A stretch of 64,000 nucleotides of DNA from NCBI GenBank assembly GCA_029532415.1, contig JAQOTA010000023.1, positions 620,001 to 684,000 of the forward strand, written 5' to 3'. A model generated the notes under the pieces. The model was not told where the DNA came from, did not search any database, and worked only from the letters and a program-made list of their open reading frames with translations. Each line of letters starts with the position of its first letter. Positions within the stretch are counted from its first letter, which is position 1. Shown here one piece after another: positions 54,501 to 64,000 of the stretch. The stretch comes from Marasmius tenuissimus (lineage: Eukaryota > Basidiomycota > Agaricomycetes > Agaricales > Marasmiaceae). The position numbers were made by a program, and so were the translations under genes.

Positions 54501-56497
54501 TGCTCCTCCTCCCCCTCCTCCTGTTGTCGCGGAGCCTCCCCCACCGACGACGGCTGTTCCGGTCAAGAATCAACGTGGACATAATGTTGGTTCTTCTCAG
54601 CCGTTGCTTGGATCTGGAAGTGGTCTCCAGCCGCCCAGGTTGAGGACGCCACCTTCTGAAGAGATTGAAGCTGATCTTGCCAGGGACGAGGGGCGTGTTG
54701 AGACCAGAGGAAAGGGTGGCAAGGGCGGCAAGGTCAAGTTTGGTGGCGATGAAAGGGGTGACAAGAATAGCGGAAACAAGTCAGGCGACGCAGTCCTTGA
54801 GCAGGTGATCACCAGGGAGATCAAAAAGACCGAGGACAGCCTTCACAATCGTATTGGGAAGATGCTTGGCAAGGAGATGGAAAAGCAACGTGAGTGATGC
54901 ATTGCTCCCTTCAGCTTTGCAGTTTGTTGATCATTTTTCGACCTTTTCCGTTCCTGATCCTGATAGATCAACGCATGGAGGAAGCTCGTGCTCATGAACA
55001 GGCTGAAGACTTTGCGCGACAAGAGAAGATTCTGAAGTTGATCTCGAACGAGTTGACTAGGAACACGACAAGGGTTGTTGAAGTCGCCGTGAAAAGCGAG
55101 GTTCAAAATTCGGTGTTACCTTCGCTCGAGAACATTACGAGGAACGAAGTCAAGTCGGCTCTGAACGATCAGCTTGGAACGGGCCTGCATCACGTCATCA
55201 ACCAAGTGAGTATCGACTCGACTTGACTATCGACTATGTCTGACCTTCCTGCCGCAGAGTCTTCCTGTCGAAATCGAGAAGCTCTTGACGCGTGCCGACA
55301 TCTCTGCTCACTTCGCGCATATTCTCTCCACTCACTTGACGCCTTTGATCGACCGCCACATCAAGGATGCTATCTCGAAGACGCTTATGCCCGTTTATTC
55401 CCAGCAAGCGACTTCGATGCATCAGGAGCTACTTCGGGAGCTGCGTAATGAGATACACTCTGTGAAGGCAGATTTGACTGGCTGGCAGAACGATGCTTTA
55501 CGCAACCAGGAGGTACGCCCTTAATATGATTATCTTAAACCGATGTTGATCACTGATTGGGACACTACACAGAACTCTATTCGCGAGCTTGAGCGCAGTG
55601 TGAGGTCGTTGACGGACCAAGTGAGGTTCTTAACCATGAACCACCCTCCGACTTCTGGGCCTCTTCATCATCTCCAACAAGGCCCTCAGCCACATGGCTC
55701 CCCCTCTGGATCGAGCGTTAGCTCGTCGATGAATCAGCCGCTTCATCGTCAGCCAAATGCTGCTTCTGGGCCATCCTCTAATATTCCTGTCAACCATGGA
55801 AACTACCAAAGCCCACCGCAAGGTCCCCCTCCACAACAGATGATGACCCAGCAATGGTTCAACGCCAACATCGCCGCACCACAGGCTTCCCACCCTGCTA
55901 CTCTTCCCAACCCTACCCAGAGCGAACGTACCCCGCCTATCAAGGCCGAGCAGTGGGACGAAATCTATCTTGGAGTGTTGCACACCCAAGACTCCGCTAA
56001 GCTACGGGACTTGCTGGCTCATACAAACCCAGAGCTTATCATGCCGTTGAATGGCCAGGTGCTTGTATCGCAGGCCGTTATCTTGACTCTAGTTCATCGA
56101 GTGAGTTTAGCCTATTTTTGTCGTTATGCCTTACGACGACTAACTCATTTGATAAACCTTGTAGCTATCCGCTATGGTGGGAGAAATCCCCGTGGGCGAT
56201 GAATCCTTGAAAACTTCTTTGTGGTGGCTGCAGCGATCGGTCAACCTGCTTCGTCCAGAGGTAAAGTTCAGATACGTTGGTTTGAAAGATACAATCACTG
56301 ATCCTGGATATATTTAGGACAAGCTCATTCTCGATTTTATCCCCCGTGTTATCCCGAACGTGCAGATGCTGCTGAACACCACGAAGCAGCGTCTCACTAT
56401 TCCAATCCCGGGTTTACCTTCCACTCTTGATATGGCGAGGACTGTTTCCGACATACAGGAAACCCTCCGACGAAAGGTTGCGGCGCCTCCTTCATGA
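51510..56497 (+). CDS. EDC4/Pdc1-type mRNA decapping scaffold (WD40, coiled coil)
   Basis: Large P-body protein related to metazoan EDC4 (Ge-1) and fission-yeast Pdc1, which support Dcp2 decapping. Exons: 51510-52087, 52266-53033, 53095-53264, 53320-53500, 53557-53764, 53818-54889, 54967-55205, 55258-55512, 55573-56100, 56165-56260, 56318-56497, giving 1424 aa. The first 450 residues are Ser/Gln/Pro-rich with a polyGln run. A WD40-like region follows (SIVFDVSQALDE, VAYGNRLAGVTSDGGFVVWELP, VKWHPKEPDTLAVAS, TLTIWNIHDE). A charged coiled coil spans about residues 970-1170 (MGKMLGKEMEKQ, EKILKLISNELTRN). The C-terminal helical domain has DEIYLGVLHTQDSAKLRDLL, MPLNGQVLVSQAVILTLVHRLS and TSLWWLQRSVNLL, as in EDC4. 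Intron 1 (178 nt) is long and may hide another exon. Confidence 0.86.
51582..51674 (+). repeat. CAG/CAA tract encoding polyglutamine
   Basis: Mixed CAG and CAA codons near the N-terminus of the EDC4-like protein, coding for several Gln runs of 3-9 residues (the longest is nine) interrupted by Pro, Thr-Glu and His-Ser. Gln-rich tracts are common in P-body proteins and can promote condensation. Length may vary between strains. Confidence 0.9.
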
Positions 56498-56780
56498 ACT
56501 TGACGTTATTAAGCGTGTTTCTCTTGATGATTAACGATTCTGTATGTGCGATATGCTCTGCTTTTTGGTCTGTTGTGTTGTTTTTTTGTTGCACTAGGGA
56601 CTTTCTACTTCCTTCACCCATGCCTCTGTAAATACCTGTTTGAAAATGCGAATCCACACCGTTATTTCTCCTCATTATTCGCACGAGCTCCGAATGCGGT
56701 TTATCAGAACGATGGCTTTTCACTAGCGATATTGGAAGTCCACCTCGTTTTATACAGAACATGGCGTGTAAGTACAACGA

Positions 56781-57784
56781 TTACTTTCCACCACTGATTC
56801 GGCGCTCCGCGATATTCGACAGAGCATGTTTGCCCGTGAATACCGTAACGACACCTAGTATCGCACCGTATAATAAAACATCCCCAAGTTTGAGCTCGAC
56901 CCAGTACTTGTAGAGCAGAACCTCAAACGCGCCGAGGGTGACGGTAAAGGGAATGATGTGGGGCGAAAAGAGTTGGGGTAAACGGAGGTTCGTGAGCTGA
57001 GACCACTGTCGGCAATACGAGATATCAGTACGAAGCTGGAGGGAAAGCAGAAACATTGGGACGCACCAAACCGATAAGTACTATCCATGGCAGTCCAACA
57101 ACAAGCCCAGCAAAGACAGCCGAGACAGTCTTTGGTGGTGCTTTGGGAGCGGGATTGAAGGTATGTTGGATTTCTGGTCGCGCGTGGTAAAGGGCATCTT
57201 CAGGATGCACTGGTGCAGGTTGAGAAGCCGGGATGTATAAGTCAAACAGGTGGGTCTTCAAAGGCTTATATTGTGAGTTTCCGAGCATCAAGGTGACCTG
57301 TAAGGGAGATGTAGATGTCGGCGGAAGAGATAGCGGAGGTTTGGCCATATTCTAAACGCGTTGTTAAGTATCGAGACGAAGAGCTGGTTGGGACACGTAC
57401 AAGGTCAAACTTGACTTTTCCATCGCTGGATATACGGAGCGGTTGAATTCCCTCTTCCGTTGATTCTGCGTCGTAGAAACGCAAGAAAGTCTGCTGAGGT
57501 TGAACACCTTTGCCAGTATCCTTGTTCACGACTTGGAAGGAGAGCCTCATTATGTTCGACTCGGTCAAGTTGAGGGGAGAAGAGACTTTTTGTGTTAGAG
57601 AGAGCCTAGAAATTATCTCATGAGCATTTGAGATCGAACATGAGCGAGTGACATACGGCTCTGAACGCAACGCAGTTCCATCTGGGGACCTTATGACGAC
57701 TTTGGCAGACTGAAGAATAAAGAGAGAGGAAGCCTGAACGGCCGAAGCTGCAAGGAGCAACCCTGACAATGCCGCGAAATGCAT
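56781..57784 (-). CDS. SWP1: Oligosaccharyltransferase delta subunit (ribophorin II/SWP1)
   Basis: ER-membrane subunit of the N-glycosylation oligosaccharyltransferase. Exons: 57784-57657, 57605-57401, 57351-57067, 57005-56781, giving 280 aa. A signal peptide (MHFAALSGLLLAASAVQA) precedes a luminal beta-rich domain with LSLTQKVSSPLNL, LSFQVVNKDTGKGVQPQQTF and LMLGNSQYKPLKTHLFDLYI. RPEIQHTFNPAPKAPPKTVS is a typical ribophorin-II linker, followed by transmembrane segments AVFAGLVVGLPWIVLIGL, IIPFTVTLGAFEVLLYKYW and DVLLYGAILGVVTVFTG. The C-terminus has KHALSNIAERR. It is divergent from eIF2B gamma, with 183 bp between starts. Confidence 0.93.
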
Positions 57785-57948
57785 CGTCGTCGTTGTGGAC
57801 AGTGAGAAAGGACGTGTTGGCGTTGTGTACCCGTCGACGTGTTCCAATGCGTGATGCTCCCACGATGGACAATAGGCGCTTATTTGGGCGCTCGCTGCGT
57901 AAAGCGCCGATCGTGACTCGATTTTTGCGATCATCTCTTTTGGCTCTA

Positions 57949-57964
57949 CCCCCCCCCCCCCCCC
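57949..57964. repeat. 16-bp cytosine homopolymer 3 bp before a start codon
   Basis: Sixteen consecutive C on the plus strand, ending three bases before the ATG of eIF2B gamma at 57968, so inside its 5' UTR (16 G on the other strand). The exact length is uncertain, because such tracts are prone to sequencing and replication slippage. Confidence 0.9.
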
Positions 57965-57967
57965 ACG

Positions 57968-59867
57968 ATGGATCTCGAGGCCACTGTTGCACAACCGGTA
58001 AAGCGCGAATTTAGAGCAGTTGTGCTATCTGGATTTGGAAACGAGTGAGTTCTGTGCTTGTGTGTCTGTCGCAACCCTTTACTCAAGCACAATTTCCAGA
58101 TTGATCCCCTTGACGAGCGACTATAGCGCAGAACCTTGTCCCAAAGCTCTCATTCCAGTTGGAAATAAGCCCATAATAGACTACGTTTTCTCATGGTTAG
58201 ATAGTTCTGGCATCAAAGGTGAGTTTGCCTCTGGCTCAGGTCCACTCGACCTACTAATGCCTATGGCTACCTATCAGACGTCCTTCTCATCTGCCCAAGC
58301 ACTCACAAGGGTGCAATATCCCACCATATTCACTCCGATTTGACTGCTGCATCCTCTTCTCTTCGCATCGATGTTCAGACCTACGACGAGTCCATGGAGA
58401 TGCCGGGTGGAACTTGTGCTCTTCTTCGCCATTTCTCAAGCCGAATCACTGAAGATTTTGTTGTTCTACCTTGCGACTTCATACCCCCGCCATCACTCCC
58501 ATTAAGCTCTATATTGAACAAGTTTCGGGCGGAAAGCGTCGGCGACGGTGCTCTGGCGACCACATGCTGGTTTGCGAGCACACAACCCGACAAGAACGCG
58601 ATCGTGGAAGACTGGGGATCGCTACCAGCACCTTCGCCGATAGTGTGGGATCAATCTACAGGAACTCTCCTCCATATCGACAACCCAGACGACCTCGACC
58701 GAAACTCAGAAGAACTTGAGCTGAGAATGTCGTTGTTATCTCAGTACGATCATCTCCTTGTGTATAGTTTACTCGATATTAATACAAGACGCCAGTTATC
58801 CTCGCACGCGACTATCCACAAAATTCCAGGATTCTCATGTATACGTCTGTCGACGATCTGTTCTCGATCTGTTGCACGAGAAGCAACACTTTGAATCTCT
58901 ACGCGAAGAGTTCATACCCTGGCTATGCAAAATACAGTATCAGAGGGTGAAGCAGGAGAAATACACGAGAAGTACTTTGTTTTCGTTTTTCCTCAACAAG
59001 AATAGGGCTCATGGTGTAATAGTCCTCAGCCCAATCACCAACACACTAACACAATCCCTCGCCCTCGGACATTCATCTCTTTATTCTTCAAAAGAGCACC
59101 GCGAGAAGAAGGGCCACGATACACCCGACGATATAGAGCCGTCCTCACCCGACGGTTCTGACAAGCCCACCGACCTATCGAGCCTACGAGTTGGCGTTGT
59201 TATACATGAAGGTCCCGGATACGCAACGCGGGTGAACACTATACACTCCTTGTTAGAGATAAATCGAAGGGTAAGTCGATCTTGCTTTCATGTTATGGAT
59301 TATCTCTCATCGAGTGATGTAGCTGTTGTCCGAGACGACGTACGCCCTCCCGACAGAACAAAAGAGCCGCTCCCTCATCGATCAAAAGGCGCAGATATCG
59401 TCGGACAGTATCATTGGGGATTTCACCCAGGTTTCTGAGAAAACGACGATAAAGAAGTCGGTGATCGGGAGACACTGTGTGATCGGCAAGATGACCAAAA
59501 TCGTCGGTTGTGTGCTTTTCGACCATTGTATCATCGAAGATGGGTCAGTCGTTTTCTTTTTCTTTGATCGCAGGGATGTGCCGATTCACTGCCTACTATA
59601 GCGCTAAACTGGATGGATGTGTACTGGGGAAGAGTACCAAGGTTGGAGCCAAGGCTGAGCTTACTCGGATAGTAACACAGGCTGGTTACGAAGTTAGCCC
59701 TGGAGGTATTTTGAGGTTTCTTCAAGTTTGATTGGAATTGTATTCATTGTTCTCTCCTAGACTCGACCAAGAATGAGAAACTTGAAGTCTCAGATTGGAC
59801 TGCGGACGTTGGCGATGAGGATGAGGATAGCGACGAGGATGAGGATGAAGGGGAGGAATCTGAATAG
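57968..59867 (+). CDS. GCD1: eIF2B gamma subunit (GCD1)
   Basis: Gamma subunit of the guanine-nucleotide exchange factor for eIF2; with epsilon it forms the catalytic half. Exons: 57968-58044, 58100-58218, 58278-58743, 58796-58971, 59023-59270, 59323-59543, 59602-59705, 59761-59867, giving 505 aa. The nucleotidyltransferase-like domain has FRAVVLSGFGNELIPLT, CPKALIPVGNKPIIDYV and DFVVLPCDFI. The gamma-specific block SRLQD-type is FQDSHVYVCRRSVLDLL with FESLREEFIPWLC. The C-terminal left-handed beta helix shows hexapeptide-like repeats: KSVIGRHCVIG, IVGCVLFDHCIIEDG and KLDGCVLGKSTKVG. The tail is strongly acidic. Intron 4 (51 nt) is a multiple of three and can be read through; splicing restores YTRILSPITNT. 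Confidence 0.93.
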
Positions 59868-60089
59868 ATTGTATCGAATATTTGTAGCCAGAAATGTACC
59901 TTCTGCGTTTGCGTCGATTCAGCATTGCACTTGAGATGATGGCTGTGGGCGCTTACTTATTTCTCCGGGCGCTCAAATTGAAATAGAGCCTTCGCGCAGA
60001 CATGCCCAGCCTCGTTGCGCAGTTCACCCTCCTATACCCTCCCCCTCACCTTTCGTTTGTGTCGAACGGAGAGCAGATCAGCTTTTGAG

Positions 60090-63000
60090 ATGGCTGCTAC
60101 TGCTACTGCATCATCTGGTCTCTCTGCACCTGCAGTAAGTCGGAGGGCTTTCTCGATCGTCATGCATATTCACGTTTGACTTTAGTGGCGGCAATACCCA
60201 TTCTTCGACACCGTATCCGTCAAGGACATTCATGACCTGGGAAGTACACCTAATATCTTTAAGGTGGGAACACTTGAGTGCCAGCTCGCCGATACGTCCA
60301 TCCTGACTCTCGCAATAGGCCACCCCAGAGATTTCCGTCATCACTTCCTCTTCTGCAGGAGTTTTGGTCGCTGATATCCATGGTTCCGTTCACCTCCTCA
60401 ACCAAGATTTCGAGTCTATTAGTAGCTGGATTGGACATACTGGCGGAAGGGTGACACACATGGTAGAGAGGAAGGGAATTTTGGTTACACTGGGTGTAGG
60501 TGACTTTTCCTCATTCAATATAGACACAACTCTGATTGTAACAGGAAGAAGACTCAGTTCGTTCGCCATTATTGAAGATTTGGGACTTGAATCAGAAGGA
60601 CAAGCGTACAACCGCCCCAACGTTGCTGCGTTCGACGAAGATACAATTGGGAAATAGGCCGCATCCGGTGCGCAGTTGTCAGTTCTAATGGAGGATACCT
60701 GCTAACAAGATGTCCAGGTTACAACAGTAGCACTATCTGCAACTCTATCGCATCTCGCAGTCGGTCTCGGTGATGGAACAGTCGTGTTGTACCGACATCT
60801 AGATCAATCACTCGCCGCTTCGTCTACATCATTAACTGCCCTGCCGAAACCTCGCGCCATACACGAGTCTCCCACTGAACCTATAACTGGGTTGGGATTT
60901 CGTGAACCCACTGCCGCACTCACCCCTTCCTCTAACCCGACGAAGAGTAATAGAGACGAAAGCCATCTCGCTGCGGATCCCAACCTCTACCTGTTCATAA
61001 GCACCACCAATCGTGTGCTGGTCTACCAGGCTACTGGACGTGGGTCAGGTTCGAATGCGTCGGTGGTTGATGAGATTGGATGTGGGCTCGGTTGCTCTGC
61101 TATGGACGGAGGGATCAGTGCTCTCATACAAGGGGAGAGTCTCACTGCTATCCAATCTGGGGAAATTGGTTTGGGCAAAGGCATGGGTGGCCGAGATTCT
61201 GGACGCGTCATGGTGGTAGCTAGAGAGGAAGCACTCTATATGGTCGGGATTGAGGGAAGGGGAAATTGTTATGCTCATGAAGGTAAGGCCTTTATCTTGT
61301 GGTGATAGGTCTCTCGTTCACATCTTTGACTGCCAGGACAAAAGTCTTCGATCCATATACACTCGGCCTACATAGTCATCGTTTCGCCGCCCATCGTACC
61401 TACTGCTTCTGCTGCCTCGGCAACGGTGCGCCATATAGCTCGAGTGGGTGATACCGAAGGTGAAATCACCAAGGTACGTCTGTATATCTTCTAGTCGTTC
61501 AATTATCTTACCTTTCCCTCAGGTAACAATATTCGACGCTGCCAACAAACTGGTGGCTTTCACTGGGCCGTTCAAAAAAGGAGTTAGGGATGTCATCAGC
61601 GCGCCTTGGGGTGGTTTGTATATCCTGGAGGATGATGGTGAAGTAAGCAAAGATAAACGTTCCCTCGCGAAATCGTAGACTGACTTTTTCTCCTGGTCAG
61701 TTGACGCTCTTGTCGGAAAAGCCGACGTCGGCCAAGCTAGAAATGCTCTATCGCCGGGCACTATATAGCGGAGCTTTGACGCTTGCAAGAACGCACGGTC
61801 TAGACGAGAGCAATGTAGCAGATATTCACCGGCAGTATGGAGATTATCTTTACGCCAGAGGTGAATACGATGCAGCTATGGCACAATACATTAAGACGTT
61901 GGGACATGTCAAAGCCAGTTATGTGATACGGAAGGTACAATCCACATCTAATTGCCCTTTCCTCGCATTATTGATGAGCGTCACGCGCAGTTCTTGGATG
62001 CCCAACGGATTCACAGTCTGGTCACGTATCTCCAGGAACTACACGCGCAAGGACTTGCCAACTCCGACCATACGACTCTTCTCCTCAATACCTATACCAA
62101 GCTCAAAGATGTCTCCCGCCTCGACAGCTTCATCAAAACGGAGTCTAAATCTCGGAAACAAGATTCCAATGTATCTAGTGAACACGATGCAGAAGAACTT
62201 CCGTTTGATTTGGAAACTGCGATACGGGTGTGTCGCCAAGCTGGTTATTTCGATCATGCGGGATACCTTGCGAAAAAGTACGAACGACACGAGGAGTACC
62301 TCAGAATACAAGTTGAGGATGCGGGGAGGTATAACGACGCTTTAGCATACCTCCGGAAACTAGGGGTCGATGCGGTGAGTACACTCGATGCCATTCAACG
62401 TAGTTGAAACCAAATTAAAACCAAATTTCCAGGCCGAGAGCAATTTAGCACGATACGGACGTGCCCTTTTGTCTAACATGCCGGAAGAAACCACCCAGCT
62501 GCTGATAGACCTCTGTGCATCCTCGGGCACAACACTCGAAGTCATCGACGCGAATTCCGAAGATACCCCCGCTGCTGCTGTGGGTAAATCTGTCCTTGGA
62601 GCAGCGGCAACTGGAGGTGCATCCTACCTTTCCTATCTTTCTCTCAACCGTGGACAGACCTCCGATACTGCCACCATTCCCGCCCCTTCCATCAAAACCG
62701 TCAAGGGAGACACATCGTCTACCCGAGATGAGACGAGTACGGTCAAGAACGGAGAAGTTGGGAGCATCACCGATACCCCTCTGTCTTCATCGCCACCGCC
62801 CTCGGCTATCACCGCAGCAGCAGCACCAGCGGTGTTGGCCGCTTCGGGGCTGGCTGGGACGGCTGTGGGAACGTCTCGGCCCCCGAGAGTGCAGCCTGCG
62901 AAGCGACTGAGTCCACGATTATACTTTGCGCATTTCGTGGATCACATGGTGCAGTTCGTTATCTTCCTCGAAACGGTCGCGTCGAGGAGATGGGGACAAA

Positions 63001-64000
63001 GTGTTGACGGGGAGAAGGAGCCGACTGAAGCTGTGGCACAATCACCCGTGGAGGGTGAGCAGGACGACGAAGACGAGGATAAGAAGGACCAGGTTGCGGT
63101 TTGGAATACGTTGTTGGAGCTATATCTGACGCTGCCCGGAATATCCGCCACTCCAACATCTCCTTCGCAAAGCGAGTCGGATTTGAGGGAGAAGGCGATT
63201 CGGGTCCTCAAGAGCAAGGCGTTGCCCTACGATCCTACGCACGCTCTGATGCTGTGCTCTACCCATGGATCTACGAAGGGACTGGTTTTGTTGTGGGAGA
63301 GATTGGGCATGTATGAGGATGTGCTGAGATTTTGGATGGATCGGGACAAGGAGGGAGAGCCGGAGGCGTCAGGTGAAGTCGTGCGATACTTGAGGATGTA
63401 TGGCTTGAATCATCCACATCTATATCCTCTGGTCCTGCGTTTCTTGACGTCATCGTCGGAGCTTCTCACGAAACACAAGGACGATGTAACGGAGGTCGTG
63501 GGTCATATCGATCGCGAGGGGATTCTACCACCACTCGGTGTCATACAGGTGTTGAGCAGGAATGGTGTGGCCAGCGTGGGATTAGTGAAGGAGTGGTTAA
63601 TACAGCGAATTAAGAAAGAGAGGGAGGAAATCCAAGCAGTGAGTTGTTTCCTACATTCACGACTGTTGACCATGCTAACCAAAATCTCTTCAGGATCAGG
63701 AATGGATCAATTCATACCGTCTTGAGAGTGCCGAAAAGCTCAAATTGGTCGACGAGTTGTCAGATTCCGAGCATCCCAAAACCTTTACGGTTACTCGCTG
63801 TTCCACTTGTGGTGCGCAGCTTGACCTCCCCAGCATCCATTTCATGTGCAATCACAGCTACCATCAACGGTATGTTATTCTGTCCCTCTTTTTGCTCGAA
63901 GCACTATTCAACCGGAACCCATATAGCTGCTTGACCGGGCAAGAGACTGAATGTCCCAAGTGTGCCCGAGAACACGGTGTTATTCGGGAAATCAGAAGGA
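60090..64000 (+). CDS. VPS11: VPS11 (PEP5), HOPS/CORVET tethering subunit, 3'-truncated
   Basis: Core subunit of the HOPS and CORVET complexes for vacuolar and endosomal fusion. Exons: 60090-60134, 60186-60263, 60319-60495, 60545-60667, 60718-61282, 61337-61473, 61523-61642, 61701-61934, 61991-62374, 62433-63638, 63694-63869, 63927 to the window edge. The N-terminal propeller shows [19 protein letters not shown] and [22 protein letters not shown]. The clathrin-repeat part has [38 protein letters not shown] and [24 protein letters not shown] Thr/Ala/Pro-rich insert sits near residues 640-730. The RING-H2 reads [19 protein letters not shown] and CPKC, split by the last intron. The gene leaves the window shortly after the RING, near its expected end. 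Confidence 0.93.

Noticed and set aside
1..64000. Search for tRNA genes, rRNA, CRISPR arrays, transposons and viral genes
   Set aside because: No B-box plus acceptor-stem arrangement, no repeat-spacer array, no transposase, reverse transcriptase or capsid-like frame was seen by eye. A tRNAscan and RepeatMasker run would settle this.

Overview
The window is nuclear DNA from a filamentous basidiomycete, most likely an Agaricomycete. Genes sit about one per 2.2 kb on both strands. Nearly all are split by short GT-AG introns (mostly 47-80 nt, many with CTGAC/CTAAC-like branch sites). Most products are conserved eukaryotic or fungal core proteins: HIS3, MSS51, a 2145-aa NADH-GOGAT, FYV10/GID9, BET4 and others. 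I see no rRNA, tRNA, CRISPR array, transposon or phage gene. All gene models come from reading and splicing by eye; species is not determined.

Layout. 0-8.2 kb: the 3' part of an M13 metallopeptidase, HIS3, MSS51, mitochondrial ribosomal protein uS7m, a C2H2+RING protein and TIM14. 8.2-16.6 kb: telomere protein STN1, replication factor CDC45, a PLAC8 protein and the GID-complex subunit FYV10. 16.7-25.2 kb: a mitochondrial-type scramblase with an apparent frameshift, mitochondrial IF2, a CHORD-CS protein and a carrier-like membrane protein. 25.2-31.5 kb is gene-poor and holds only a 65-aa predicted protein and LST8. 31.5-41.7 kb: glutamate synthase GLT1, a DUF2470 membrane protein, Rab geranylgeranyltransferase alpha (BET4) and a 40-aa metallothionein whose last exon lies antisense inside BET4. 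42.7-51 kb: splicing factor SYF1, a WD40 protein, U5 snRNP protein DIB1, an unrecognised helical protein and a SET-domain protein. 51.5-64 kb: an EDC4/Pdc1-type decapping scaffold, the OST subunit SWP1, eIF2B gamma and VPS11 (cut by the right edge).

The genes do not form one pathway. There are small functional runs: mitochondrial translation and import (MSS51, uS7m, TIM14, mtIF2), replication and telomere (STN1, CDC45, both with ACGCGT boxes upstream), splicing (SYF1, DIB1), and translation or mRNA turnover (EDC4, eIF2B gamma). The most unusual local structures are the metallothionein/BET4 coding overlap, three GC-AG introns, several exons of 7-24 nt, the 26-bp gap between the scramblase and mtIF2 starts, a 16-C tract three bases before the eIF2B gamma start codon, and the scramblase frameshift. 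I found no convincing previously undescribed multi-gene system.
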